A stretch of DNA of 41,793 nucleotides from Tanticharoenia sakaeratensis NBRC 103193 (GTDB taxonomy: Bacteria; Pseudomonadota; Alphaproteobacteria; Acetobacterales; Acetobacteraceae), in contig NZ_BALE01000016.1 in the NCBI RefSeq assembly GCF_000963885.1, positions 1-41,793 on the forward strand. The letters run 5' to 3'. The position numbers and the translations under genes are program-made. Within the stretch, counting starts at the first letter, position 1. Each line of letters starts with the position of its first letter. The notes under the pieces are model-generated. The model worked only from the letters and a program-made list of their open reading frames with translations. It ran no database searches and had not been told where the DNA came from. Below are positions 1 through 8,502 of the stretch, in pieces.

Positions 1-138
1 GACCCAATGCAAACCCCCATACCCCCAATTTCCAAAAGGGCTCTGAGACATCGTTGGCATAGAGCATGCATGATACGGTCAATCTCGCTCATCTGCCCCC
101 ACGTCTGCCTACGTCATAGGGGCGCGCCCACTCAACTC

Positions 139-167
139 TTGCTATTCGAGCAACACTAAGACATAAA
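139..167 (+). promoter_or_regulatory. candidate promoter for the Hint-domain gene
   Basis: A TTGCTA hexamer (139-144) is separated by 17 bases from CATAAA (162-167), a weak match to a sigma-70 promoter. It lies in the AT-rich stretch about 80 bases upstream of the Hint gene. A GGGA ribosome-binding sequence sits about 10 bases before the ATG at 246. The remainder of 1-245 shows no gene. The match is imperfect and such pairs occur by chance in AT-rich DNA. Confidence 0.25.
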
Positions 168-245
168 TTAGGTAACTCTCTTTTCAAACAAATAGCAACA
201 AGAGAGGGTCATGTTAGTCTAAACGGCGAACAGGGAACGCAGTCA

Positions 246-1754
246 ATGTCGGTACCCAAAAATACCACCTTGACTCTATCGGTAGTTGAGTTAACGGACT
301 CATCTTCTTTCCCGGACGATAATTACGACACGGCTTTCGGCTACGAAGTAGGCGGAAGTGGTGGTGACACCGGGAGCGGAACCAACACACTCACCAGCAG
401 CACTTCCGTTACATTTGGATCAAATGATACTATATCATTCATTGATGCAAACGGAAATTCACATTCATTTACATATAGCAATATACTTACGTCATCATCA
501 AATAATGGCGTCATGATTGTCCATGAATCAGGCACGCAGACTTGGTGGGTACTGGCAACTACATCTAGCAATATATCAAATGGGGATTATTTTACGCACA
601 ACGCCGACAATAATTCGGTCGCAAATGACACTACGTCATGGTCATATTCATCTTCAACCGATTTCGATACTTCTTACACATTTGAAACATCCAACGGATC
701 CAACGTATCCCTGTGTTTTCTGTCCGGCAGTCTGATTGCCTTAAATAATGGCCAAAAGCGGGTCGAAGACGTAGTTACGGGTGATGAGATCGTAACCTAC
801 GTCGAGGGTGTAGCTACATCCCAACGTGTCACTTGGACTGGTCAGGCACATTGCATGGTCCGCCCGAATTTGCCCGATGACCAGGCTGGGTATCCGGTTC
901 GCGTTCTCAAGGACGCTATTGCGGATGGTGTTCCTTTCAAGGACATGCTGATCACAGCGGAACACTGCCTGTTCTTTGACGGAAAGTTCACCCCGGCCCG
1001 TATGCTGGTGAATGGTCGCTCGATCTTCTTCGACAGGTCGATCACGTCTTACGACTACTACCACATCGAAACCGAAGAACACTCGGTCATCATGGCGGAC
1101 GGCATGCTCACCGAGAGCTATCTCGACACCGGCAACCGACGTGCTTTTCGGACAAACGACGCTGTCATACGAGGTCTGTTCTCCTCGTCCAAAGATTGGA
1201 AAACCGACGCGGCAGCTCCGTTGGATACGTCACGAGAGACCGTCGAACCTTTATTTCGCCAGATCGAGGCCCGTTCGGCCCAGGTCGATGGCGCTCGCCA
1301 GACCGAAGTTCGTCCCCTGACCGATGACAGCAACCTCCACCTGGTCACGGAGACAGGCGCTGTCATTCGCCCGACGCGCGAGAGCAGCGGGCGTGTGATG
1401 TTCAGGCTTCCGCCCGATATCCAGTCCGTCCGGATCGTTTCCAGCGTCAGCCGTCCCTGTGACGTGGTCGGCCCCTTCGTCGATGACCGCCGGACCCTCG
1501 GCGTGCTGGTCGGTGAAGTCACCCTGTTCGAAAGCGACACCACGCGCACGCTGACCACCCACCTCCACAGCGACAGCCTCCCGGGCTGGAACACTGTCGA
1601 GGGCGGCACCATGCGCTGGACCGCAGGCAATGCCCTGCTCCCGCTCGGCCAGCGCTCCCCAGGCAGCCTCGCCATGATGGCCATCGAGGTCAAAGTCGCA
1701 GGGCCCTACCTGTTCAACGACACCCTCCCAGAACAGCAGACCAGACACGCCTGA
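246..1754 (+). CDS. Hint-domain (self-processing) protein with Ser/Thr/Asn-rich N-terminus
   Basis: A 502-residue protein. Residues 1 to about 155 are low-complexity, rich in Ser, Thr, Asn, Asp and Gly with no cysteine, like a secreted or surface segment. A Hint (Hedgehog/intein) domain begins at Cys157 (LCFLSGSLI), the expected nucleophile position, and continues to about residue 300 (ESYLDTGNRRAF). It contains a T-A-E-H motif at 237-240, matching the conserved TxxH of block B, and a His-rich stretch at 273-279. Residues 300-502 form an unassigned C-terminal region. Hint domains of this type (Hint_2-like) carry out N-to-S acyl shift and self-cleavage; activity here is inferred. No classical signal peptide is visible, so any export would need a leaderless route. 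Base composition changes sharply: the first ~470 bases are AT-rich, the rest GC-rich like the neighbours, suggesting a domain fusion or transfer. Many acetic acid bacteria carry several such paralogues. The role is unknown. Confidence 0.8.
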   Translation: MSVPKNTTLTLSVVELTDSSSFPDDNYDTAFGYEVGGSGGDTGSGTNTLTSSTSVTFGSNDTISFIDANGNSHSFTYSNILTSSSNNGVMIVHESGTQTWWVLATTSSNISNGDYFTHNADNNSVANDTTSWSYSSSTDFDTSYTFETSNGSNVSLCFLSGSLIALNNGQKRVEDVVTGDEIVTYVEGVATSQRVTWTGQAHCMVRPNLPDDQAGYPVRVLKDAIADGVPFKDMLITAEHCLFFDGKFTPARMLVNGRSIFFDRSITSYDYYHIETEEHSVIMADGMLTESYLDTGNRRAFRTNDAVIRGLFSSSKDWKTDAAAPLDTSRETVEPLFRQIEARSAQVDGARQTEVRPLTDDSNLHLVTETGAVIRPTRESSGRVMFRLPPDIQSVRIVSSVSRPCDVVGPFVDDRRTLGVLVGEVTLFESDTTRTLTTHLHSDSLPGWNTVEGGTMRWTAGNALLPLGQRSPGSLAMMAIEVKVAGPYLFNDTLPEQQTRHA

Positions 1755-1756
1755 CC

Positions 1757-1782
1757 CCCTGCCCTGGATATCCAGGGCAGGG
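1757..1782 (+). terminator. perfect palindrome after the Hint gene, probable terminator
   Basis: CCCTGCCCTGGAT (1757-1769) is followed directly by its exact reverse complement (1770-1782), giving a 13-bp perfect palindrome two bases after the Hint stop codon. It can fold into a stable hairpin. No T-run follows, so termination is inferred from position; it could instead be an insertion target or protein-binding site for the neighbouring element. Confidence 0.5.
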
Positions 1783-2385
1783 ACCGTGAGCCTCAAGACC
1801 TCTTAATTCATTAAACTGAAAGTGCTGTCGTGGTTCACAGGCTCGCCGATGGAGGGTGGGCCTGTCGGCGATGTGTTTTTGCTGTCTGAGAGCCAGCTGG
1901 AACGGATTGAGCCATCTTCCCTCTGACACACCGAATACCACGCATGGATGACCGGCGTGTTCTGAAAGGGGTTGTTTATATGACCCGCAGCGGCTTTCAG
2001 TGGGAAGACATTCCGAAAGTGCATGGTCTGCACAAGATTCTGTATAATCGTTCCATCCGGTGAAGCCGCCTGGGTGTCTTTGACCGGATCTTCGTCGCCC
2101 TGACGGAATAGGCTAGCCGCAGGTCAGGTCAGTAACTTCAAACGCGCAGACGTATTGCTGGCGCATCTCCCTATACGAGAGAGAGAGGAAGTTATCGGGG
2201 ATAGAGGCTATGACAGCAACCGGATCGCGCCATCACTTACAGAACGAAGCATTACCGCCTGCGTTCCGCCGAAAAAGAACCGGAAATTGAAGCCGACTTG
2301 TAACTGAGGTCTGTATAAAAACCGCAGTCTGATCGGAAACATGTTTGCAATACTGAAGGCTTGCTAACGTGGCGCTACCTGATAA

Positions 2386-3315
2386 GAGCCTGATCCGAAA
2401 GTTTTTCAACAATACCAGCATGTTGTGATTCATCCGTCTTTGCAAAGAGATGGAGTGAATGGTGGCATGGACTGATATTGCCCGACACGAACATAGCCGG
2501 GAGGGATTGCGATATCCATCGGATGTGACGGATGCCGAGTGGGCTTTGATTATGCCGTTCGTGCCCCTGGCGAAACGGGGCGGACGGCCTCGCACGGCGG
2601 ATATGCGCGAGGTTGTAAACGCGATACTCTATATCGCCTCGGGTGGGTGTGCGTGGCGTCTGCGGCCGAAATGCTTTCCACCGGTCTCGACCGTCAGGCG
2701 CTACTTTTACGCATGGCGTGATGCCGGAGTGTTCGAAGCGATGAACACGGTACTGGTCATGAACCTGCGGGAGATCGAAGGGCGTGAGGCCTCCCCGAGC
2801 GCGGGCGTGATTGATAGCCAGTCGGTGAAAACCACGGAAAGTGGGGGAATTTCCGGTTATGACGCTGGAAAGAGGGTCAAAGGTCGCAAGCGCCATATTC
2901 TGACGGATACCTGCGGCTTCCTGATCTTCCTCCCTGTTCATGCCGCTGACATTCAGGATCGTGACGGGGCTGTCGATGTCCTGGCAGCAATACGCAAACA
3001 CTTTCCATGGCTTCGCCACATCTTCGCCGATGGCGGCTATGCCGGCAATAAACTGCGATCCGCGCTTGCCAGCATGGGAAAATGGACGGTCGAAATCATC
3101 AGGCGATCAGACACAGCCGAGGGCTTTGAAATCCTGCCTCGCCGCTGGGTGGTCGAACGAACATTCGCCTGGCTCGGTCGCTGCAGGCGGCTCGCCAAAG
3201 ACTGGGAAAAGTCCATAGCCTCGTCAACGGAGTGGACTTTGATCGCCTCAATCCGCATGCTGAACCGCAGAACCGCAAGGCATTGCCAGTGCTGAACAAC
3301 TTTCGAATCAGGCTC
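2386..3315 (+). mobile_element. IS1031-type insertion sequence (IS5 family), 930 bp, with TAA target duplication
   Basis: The element is bounded by inverted repeats: the left end GAGCCTGATCCGAAAGTTTT (2386 onward) pairs with the reverse complement of the right end, GAGCCTGATTCGAAAGTTGT (ending 3315). About 26 bases match with three differences. TAA flanks both sides (2383-2385 and 3316-3318), a 3-bp duplication of the TNA type known for the IS1031 group. Length, target type and the single transposase gene all agree with IS1031-like elements of acetic acid bacteria. It sits inside an older decayed IS5-family element and appears intact, so it is a recent insertion. Confidence 0.93.
2459..3295 (+). 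CDS. IS5-family (IS1031 group) transposase
   Basis: A 278-residue DDE transposase filling the 930-bp element. The N-terminal DUF4096-like segment (TDAEWALIMPFVP, residues 24-36, then GGRPRTADMREVVNAILY) precedes the RNase H-like catalytic domain. Expected catalytic residues are Asp119 (GVIDSQSVKTT), Asp191 (IFADGGYAG) and Glu233 within the C-terminal YREK-like signature (RRWVVERTFAWLGRCRRLAKD). The reading frame is complete with no internal stop, and the ATG follows a GGAG ribosome-binding sequence. It would catalyse cut-and-paste or copy-out movement of its own element. Confidence 0.93.
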   Translation: MVAWTDIARHEHSREGLRYPSDVTDAEWALIMPFVPLAKRGGRPRTADMREVVNAILYIASGGCAWRLRPKCFPPVSTVRRYFYAWRDAGVFEAMNTVLVMNLREIEGREASPSAGVIDSQSVKTTESGGISGYDAGKRVKGRKRHILTDTCGFLIFLPVHAADIQDRDGAVDVLAAIRKHFPWLRHIFADGGYAGNKLRSALASMGKWTVEIIRRSDTAEGFEILPRRWVVERTFAWLGRCRRLAKDWEKSIASSTEWTLIASIRMLNRRTARHCQC

Positions 3316-3497
3316 TAAGATCGCTGCGCTTATACATTTATGTCCGCAATACAGATTGCAGCAAGCTTGATCTTCCACGTCAAAGAATGAGTCCTGAGCC
3401 CACCACCGACACCTTCTACTATTACAAGGGCCACCGTGCCGACCAAAATCGAGGCCCATGCCGCAATCTTCGTCAGGCACGACCGATGCGATGGCAG

Positions 3498-4523
3498 CTA
3501 CTGCTGCACCGTGCCTTCCCGTTGCCGAACAGACGTCCTGGCGACGATTGTCTCCTCGAAATGCAGGTGGTGGCCCGGCGGCCGCGTATTGCGCGTCCGG
3601 GGTATGAAATAGAACCGGTTCTGGGGAAAATCGAACAGGACGATGCGGTCCGCAAAGAACGGCGTGCCCAGTACGGCCTTGTCGGTATCGCGTTCGATGG
3701 TCGCCGTCATGTCGGGCAACTTCGTGCCGCCAATATCGACGTCATGAATGGCGATCTCACGTCCGTCCGATACCAGACCGCTTTTCTCATCGTAATGAAT
3801 GACGACCAGTTTGCCCCGGGCAACGGCATCCGGCGCGAGTTCCGGAATTTCGGTCCAGGATGACGGGACGGCAAAGACCGCGAGATCCGGATTCAGGCCG
3901 ACAAGACGCTTCTGTCCGTCGATCGAGACCGGTATGCGCCAGCCGTCATCTTTCCCGGCAAGGGGGACGGACCGTGCATCGTCGCCCAACATACGCCCCG
4001 CAACATCCTGGCAATCCGCCGTCTGCCCGATCGTGAACAGCGTGAGCCGTCCATGTGGCATGTCGAGCAGGACGGCAGCATGTCTCATGAGATTGTAGCC
4101 CAGCACACCGACGATCGGGCGCCCCTGGACCATCTGCGTGCCAAGCCCGTGCAACTTCACGGCCTCGATATTCGCGAGATCGATCGGGCCCAGCTGAAGG
4201 TCGTCGATCGTGATTTCGGTTGCCGAAATCACATGATAGCCGTTGATTTCGACGGGTCGCTCATATCCCTGATAGGCGAAATCGAATGGCGCCTTTGCCG
4301 CATCGCGCACGTAGATCTGGTCAAAGGCAGGGCTGACATACATAGCCGCCTCATGGCCCTCGACACGCACGGGAACAATCGGTGCATCCGTCCGGCCGCC
4401 GAGCAACGGCAAAGAGATACTGCCGGTGATACAGGCATCAGTATCGGCTGCAAAAGCATCGCAGAGCGGACGGGAAAGCCCGATTACCAGAGCGGCACAG
4501 GCCAGACGGATCGTTTGATTCAT
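3498..4523 (-). CDS. exported protein with aspartic-protease-like fold
   Basis: A 341-residue protein starting at MNQTIRLACAALVIGL, followed by a hydrophobic signal peptide ending near CDAFA-ADT, so it is probably periplasmic. An in-frame ATG 11 codons upstream would put residues before a good signal peptide and is less likely. The body resembles retropepsin-like (gag-asp_proteas) proteins: two similar halves, each with a GVLGYNLM- or AVLGTPFF-type stretch followed by hydrophobic strands (VLLDMPHGRLTLF, IVLFDFPQNRFYFI). The usual catalytic D-T/S-G triad is not evident: the first candidate site reads AAMYVSPAFD. It may therefore be inactive or have a non-standard site. It diverges from an oligopeptide transporter, which would fit a role in peptide handling, but that is inference. 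Confidence 0.6.
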   Translation of the reverse strand: MNQTIRLACAALVIGLSRPLCDAFAADTDACITGSISLPLLGGRTDAPIVPVRVEGHEAAMYVSPAFDQIYVRDAAKAPFDFAYQGYERPVEINGYHVISATEITIDDLQLGPIDLANIEAVKLHGLGTQMVQGRPIVGVLGYNLMRHAAVLLDMPHGRLTLFTIGQTADCQDVAGRMLGDDARSVPLAGKDDGWRIPVSIDGQKRLVGLNPDLAVFAVPSSWTEIPELAPDAVARGKLVVIHYDEKSGLVSDGREIAIHDVDIGGTKLPDMTATIERDTDKAVLGTPFFADRIVLFDFPQNRFYFIPRTRNTRPPGHHLHFEETIVARTSVRQREGTVQQ

Positions 4524-4588
4524 GCGTGACCTCGACGCCACCTGACTGTTCGACATTCAGCGCGCTTCCGGTCGGAATTACCAGCCCG

Positions 4589-6619
4589 ATGACGGTAGCC
4601 GGCCACGTGACGTTGCGGCAGCACAACCAGCATCGTAGGACAGTGCCATTCGCCCCCGTCCCGTATGCCGGAGCTCTGCCCTTCATGCTTTCATCCCTCC
4701 GCGCCGGCGGCGAGCTTTCGTTGCGTGGCATCGTGCTTGGCGCGCTGATCACGGTCGTCTTCACGGCATCCAATGTCTATCTCGGCCTCAAAATCGGCCT
4801 GACGTTCGCGTCCTCGATCCCGGCGGCCGTGATCTCGATGGCGACGTTGCGTCTGCTCGGTCGCTCCACCGTGCTCGAAAACAACATGGTCCAGACGCAG
4901 GCCTCCGCGGCCGGCACCCTGTCCTGCGTGTTCGCGGCCCTGCCGGCGCTCGTCATGGTCGGATACTGGCAGGGCTTCCCGTTCCTCCAGACCGCGCTGA
5001 TTTCCGCGGCCGGCGGCATGACGGGCGTGCTGTTCACAATTCCGTTGCGACGCGCGCTCGTCTCCGAATCCGCCCTTCCCTATCCGGAAGGTGTCGCCTG
5101 CGCGGAAATCCTTAAGGCATCGTCGGCCGACAGCGACTCACGCAGCGTTCGCGCACTTGCGCAGGGCAGTCTGGTTGCCGCCGTATTCTCGTTCCTGAGC
5201 GGCGGGCTGCGGCTGGTGTCGGACGGGGTGAGCCTCTCCACCAGTATCGCGGGCGCCGCATTTCGCATTCAGGGCGGCTACTCGCTGGCACTTGTTGCGA
5301 CCGGATATCTGGTCGGCATCGGCGGCGGCATCGCCATGCTGGTCGGGGCCGCGATCGCATGGGGCATTGCCGTCCCGTGGCTGAGCCTTGCCGGCAACCC
5401 GCAGCATCTGGCCGTCGATGCGCTCGCGACCACGATCTGGGTGCACAAGGTGCGCTTCATGGGCGCCGGCACGATCGCGGTTGCAGCCCTCTGGACGCTC
5501 GCAACGCTCGCGGGGCCTGTCGCGCGTGGATTGCGGGATGCCCTGTCCGTCCGCCATGCCGCCACGCGCGCAGCAACCGATCGCGATCTGCCGCCCCTGC
5601 TCACCATCGGTCTCGGCGCGGCCCTGATCGTGATCCTCTCCATGCTGTTCGCCGCGTTTCTCTGGCCGCAGGCGCCTCATGGCGCGATCCTGGGCGCCGT
5701 GCTCTTCGGAGCCCTCATGGTGACGCTGCTGGGATTTCTGGTGGCCAGTGCCTGTGGATACATGGCGGGGATCATCGGGTCGTCATCGTCGCCGATTTCG
5801 GGCGTCGGAATCATTGCGATCGTGGTGATCGCGACGCTGATGCTGGGTCTGGAAACGCTGCACATCGTGCCGCCCGTCTTCTCGGCGGCCGATCAGCATC
5901 TGGCGATCGCGTTCTGCCTGTTCCTGCTGTCGGCCATCGTGGCGTCCTCGGCGATCTCGAACGACAATCTGCAGGATCTGAAAACGGGCCAGCTCGTGGG
6001 CGCGTCGCCATGGCGCCAGCAGATCGCGTTGCTGATCGGGTGTGCCGTCGGCGCGCTCGTGATCCCGCCGGTTCTGAACGTCCTGTATCAGGCCTACGGG
6101 TTTGTCGGCACGATGCCGCGCGCGGGCATGGATGCGACCCATGCGCTGGCAGCGCCCCAGCCCGCGCTGATGGCCGCGATTGCGACGGGCATCCTGCTGC
6201 ACAAGCTCGACTGGGACATGATCGGGATCGGAGCGCTGCTCGGCTGCGCGCTGATCGTCATTGACATGATGTTGCGCCGACGCGGACGGGTGATGCCGCC
6301 CCTGGCCGTCGGCATGGGCATCTACCTGCCGCCGGACGTCTCGATCACGATCGGCTTCGGCGCCCTTGTCGGCTGGATGCTGGCGCGTCGCAGGCCCGCC
6401 GAGACGCATAGCGAAACCGGCATCGGAACAATGCTGGCTTCCGGCTTCATCGTCGGCGAGAGCCTGATGGGCGTGCTGCTTGCGGCCCTTGCCGGGCTGA
6501 GCGGACACAGCGACCTTCTGGCCATTGCATCGGGCGACAGTACCGCCGCCGTGATGGGCGGCGGCCTGCTGCTGATCCTGATCGTGGCCTGGTTCGGAAA
6601 ATGCGTAATGACGCGCTAA
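4589..6619 (+). CDS. OPT-family oligopeptide transporter
   Basis: A large polytopic inner-membrane protein of about 676 residues with more than a dozen hydrophobic helices. Its N-terminal core (ELSLRGIVLGALITVVFTASNVYLGLKIGLTFASSIPAAVISM, split here only by description) is the hallmark of bacterial OPT transporters. Later family features are GTLSCVFAALPAL, LPYPEGVACAEILKA and NDNLQDLKTGQLVGASPWRQQ. Members import oligopeptides or metal-siderophore chelates using the proton gradient; the substrate here is unknown. The start is uncertain: ATGs at 4526, 4589 and 4685 are in frame. The 4526 start would leave only two bases to the divergent neighbour; 4589 is used as a compromise and 4685 also fits the family. 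The gene ends seven bases before the convergent coiled-coil gene. Confidence 0.88.
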   Translation: MTVAGHVTLRQHNQHRRTVPFAPVPYAGALPFMLSSLRAGGELSLRGIVLGALITVVFTASNVYLGLKIGLTFASSIPAAVISMATLRLLGRSTVLENNMVQTQASAAGTLSCVFAALPALVMVGYWQGFPFLQTALISAAGGMTGVLFTIPLRRALVSESALPYPEGVACAEILKASSADSDSRSVRALAQGSLVAAVFSFLSGGLRLVSDGVSLSTSIAGAAFRIQGGYSLALVATGYLVGIGGGIAMLVGAAIAWGIAVPWLSLAGNPQHLAVDALATTIWVHKVRFMGAGTIAVAALWTLATLAGPVARGLRDALSVRHAATRAATDRDLPPLLTIGLGAALIVILSMLFAAFLWPQAPHGAILGAVLFGALMVTLLGFLVASACGYMAGIIGSSSSPISGVGIIAIVVIATLMLGLETLHIVPPVFSAADQHLAIAFCLFLLSAIVASSAISNDNLQDLKTGQLVGASPWRQQIALLIGCAVGALVIPPVLNVLYQAYGFVGTMPRAGMDATHALAAPQPALMAAIATGILLHKLDWDMIGIGALLGCALIVIDMMLRRRGRVMPPLAVGMGIYLPPDVSITIGFGALVGWMLARRRPAETHSETGIGTMLASGFIVGESLMGVLLAALAGLSGHSDLLAIASGDSTAAVMGGGLLLILIVAWFGKCVMTR

Positions 6620-6625
6620 GGTGCG

Positions 6626-7249
6626 TCAGTTACGGATCCACCATTTGACGGGCTCGGGCTCGTCGTCCGTCGCGAGTACCGGTTCCGCGACACGGGCGCG
6701 GCGCGGTTGCGCGGCGCGTGGAGCCCGCTGCGGCGCGGTGTCTTCCACGTCCTGAACGACGGTCTGGTTGGCGACTGCGTCCCGGAGCTGAACGGTCAGT
6801 TCGGCAATGCGCTCGTCACGCTGGCGCAACTGGCTGTCGAGTTCCTGCGCGTGAAGATCCGCATGCGCCGCGCGCGTTTCCAGCGCACGGATGGCAGATC
6901 GCGCTTCGGCGAGCGCGCGTTCGCCCTCTTCCCAGCGACGCTGTTCGCGGCGAACCGACTGCTTCAGACGCTCGATTTCGTCGTGATCTTCCTGCGCGGC
7001 GACACTGGCGCGCGGAGATGCCGACCGCGAATGCTGGTGTTCGACAACGACCTGCCCGTCCTGGACAAAGCGGCGGCGCCGGTTCTCCTGCCTGGCATCG
7101 CTGCCCTGGGCATGCACCGGAGCCTGGTTGGCATGACGACGACCGGCCTGCGCCGCGTGGCTGCCCTGGTTGCCATTCTGTGAGCGGGCGGACTTGCCGC
7201 CTCCGAGACGTGCGAGTGCCTGTCGTAAGGATTCTTCGCTCACGTCCAT
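6626..7249 (-). CDS. coiled-coil protein of unknown function ending in VKWWIRN
   Basis: About 207 residues from ATG 7249 (MDVSEESLRQALARLGGG). Residues 15-75 are Gln, Arg, His and Ala-rich and look disordered. A long charged coiled coil follows (DEIERLKQSVRREQRRWEEGERALAEARSA and onward to about residue 160). The tail is proline/arginine-rich and ends in the distinctive EPVKWWIRN. The strong heptad pattern and lack of signal peptide or membrane segment suggest a cytoplasmic structural or scaffold protein. An alternative GTG start at 7294 would add 15 residues. No enzymatic domain is recognised. The Trp-Trp tail looks like a possible short recognition motif; that is inference. Confidence 0.6.
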   Translation of the reverse strand: MDVSEESLRQALARLGGGKSARSQNGNQGSHAAQAGRRHANQAPVHAQGSDARQENRRRRFVQDGQVVVEHQHSRSASPRASVAAQEDHDEIERLKQSVRREQRRWEEGERALAEARSAIRALETRAAHADLHAQELDSQLRQRDERIAELTVQLRDAVANQTVVQDVEDTAPQRAPRAAQPRRARVAEPVLATDDEPEPVKWWIRN

Positions 7250-7794
7250 GGAATCACTGCCATGGTCCGATTCCTGCGTATATTCTCGATTCACTTCAAA
7301 ACTTTCTGTTTCGGCAAATTCTGCTTTCAAGCAGCCATTTCCGCCTGCAACGCGTTCTGGCTCTCTGAGAAGCGTGGCGGGACCGCGGCCGACGGCATGG
7401 CAGATCGCCACGCGATACTGACCGGCCGGATGTCATCGCAACGACCGGGCTATACGCGAAAACAACTTGACTGTCACGCGATCTGTCATACCGAGCGGCT
7501 AACGGTTTGGGATTGCGTTGGTTTCTCACCGGGCGCGGCACCCCGCATGCGCCCGTGGCAACAGCGTTACTCTCAAGCGCAAGAAAGCCGCGCATATTCG
7601 CCAAATAAACAGAAAGTAATGTGGGCGTCATGGCATCCATGTTGCAGCCCCATCAGGGCCCGCGCGTTTTGTCTGCGCAAGCGCATGTGACTGGCCTCGT
7701 CCGAAGCGACTGAGGCATCTTTGTCGAACTGTGGATCTGGTCCGGTTCCGTGGCCCGCCCTCGCCGGACCTTTTTTGAGTGGAAGTATGAGCTG
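7250..7794. other. 545-base intergenic region without a recognised gene
   Basis: The region lies between two divergently transcribed genes, so it should contain both their promoters. Open frames here lack family features and behave as chance frames in GC-rich DNA. A short AT-richer stretch around 7600-7625 (CAAATAAACAGAAAGTAATG) is the likeliest promoter neighbourhood. No tRNA, repeat or riboswitch was seen. Confidence 0.5.
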
Positions 7795-8439
7795 ATGTCG
7801 ATCAACGCCGCACAGGCCTCTGGCCCGCACGCATCCACCCTCGAGCGTCCGGGGCCCGTGCCAGATGCTGATCCGACCTCCGTGCCGCTGGTGACGCCGT
7901 CGCGCAGACTGCGCGAGGGACTGGTGCGGCCCACCATCCTGATTGTCATGGGCGTTTCAGGCTGCGGGAAATCCACGCTGGCCGATGCACTCGCGGCCAG
8001 GCTGAAATGCGCCCGTCTCGAAGGCGATGATCTTCATCCGGCCAACAATATCGCGAAAATGAGCGCCGGCATCCCGCTGACTGACGAAGATCGCTGGCCC
8101 TGGCTCGAGGATATCGCCCATCGCATCCGGACCTGGAGCGAGGCCAAGCAGAGCGGCGTAATCACCTGTTCCGCGCTCAAGCGCGCCTACCGGGATATTC
8201 TGGCCGGCGGCCTTTCGAGCGTATGTTTCGTCTATCTGAAGGGCACGAAGGCACAGATCCTGCCGCGCCTGAGCCATCGCACCGGCCATTTCATGCCGAC
8301 ATCCATGCTCGACAGCCAGTTCGCCGCACTGGAAGAGCCGGCTCAGGACGAGATCGAAATGGATCTCGATGTAACGGCCGAAGTACCCGCCCTGTGCGAC
8401 GCCGTGATCGCCTGCCTCGAACGGCTGCCCGCGCCGTGA
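7795..8439 (+). CDS. gntK: gluconokinase
   Basis: Phosphorylates D-gluconate to 6-phosphogluconate with ATP, feeding the pentose phosphate pathway, which is central in acetic acid bacteria that oxidise glucose to gluconate. The protein shows a Walker A P-loop (GVSGCGKST, residues 53-61 from this start), the gluconokinase signature ARLEGDDLHPANNIAKMSAGIPLTDEDRWPWL (described here as one conserved block), CSALKRAYRDILAG, and FMPTSMLDSQFAALEEP near the end. The catalytic core is the usual ~165 residues, preceded by an unusual ~45-residue extension without a recognisable domain. The true start could be later: a GTG at 7924 lies just after a GAGGGA, although the spacing is short. The gene is alone on this strand and ends with a hairpin shared with the convergent neighbour. 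Confidence 0.92.
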   Translation: MSINAAQASGPHASTLERPGPVPDADPTSVPLVTPSRRLREGLVRPTILIVMGVSGCGKSTLADALAARLKCARLEGDDLHPANNIAKMSAGIPLTDEDRWPWLEDIAHRIRTWSEAKQSGVITCSALKRAYRDILAGGLSSVCFVYLKGTKAQILPRLSHRTGHFMPTSMLDSQFAALEEPAQDEIEMDLDVTAEVPALCDAVIACLERLPAP

Positions 8440-8469
8440 AGGCGTATTGCTGATCCGGAACCCTCGCCA

Positions 8470-8502
8470 ACGGGGCAGAAACGATTGCCCCGTCTCTTCT
8501 TC
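8470..8502 (+). terminator. rho-independent terminator after gntK
   Basis: ACGGGGCA (8470-8477) pairs perfectly with TGCCCCGT (8486-8493) around an 8-base loop, followed by the pyrimidine-rich CTCTTCTTC. It lies between two convergent genes and may act mainly for gntK; the tail overlaps the stop of the opposing adenosyltransferase gene. Confidence 0.65.

Larger units (their letters stand above)
1786..3403 (+). pseudogene. decayed IS5-family transposase, interrupted by a second IS
   Basis: Fragments of an IS5-family transposase can be read in shifting frames. Near 1885-1950 there is FLLSESQLERIEPSSL; at 1944-2110 MDDRRVLKGVVYMTRSG and VFDRIFVALTE; at 2195-2380 GDRGYDSNRIAPSLTERS, then PPKKNRKLKP and IGNMFAILKA. 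After the inserted IS, at 3319-3390, the frame resumes as DRCAYTFMSAIQIAA and ends at TGA 3388-3390. The middle of the catalytic domain is missing and several stops and frameshifts are present, so it is dead. The outer ends look like imperfect inverted repeats: GTGAGCCTCAAGAC at 1786 and, on the other strand, GTGGGCTCAGGAC ending at 3403. Excluding the inserted element and its extra target copy, about 680 bases remain, shorter than an intact relative. Boundaries are approximate. Confidence 0.75.
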
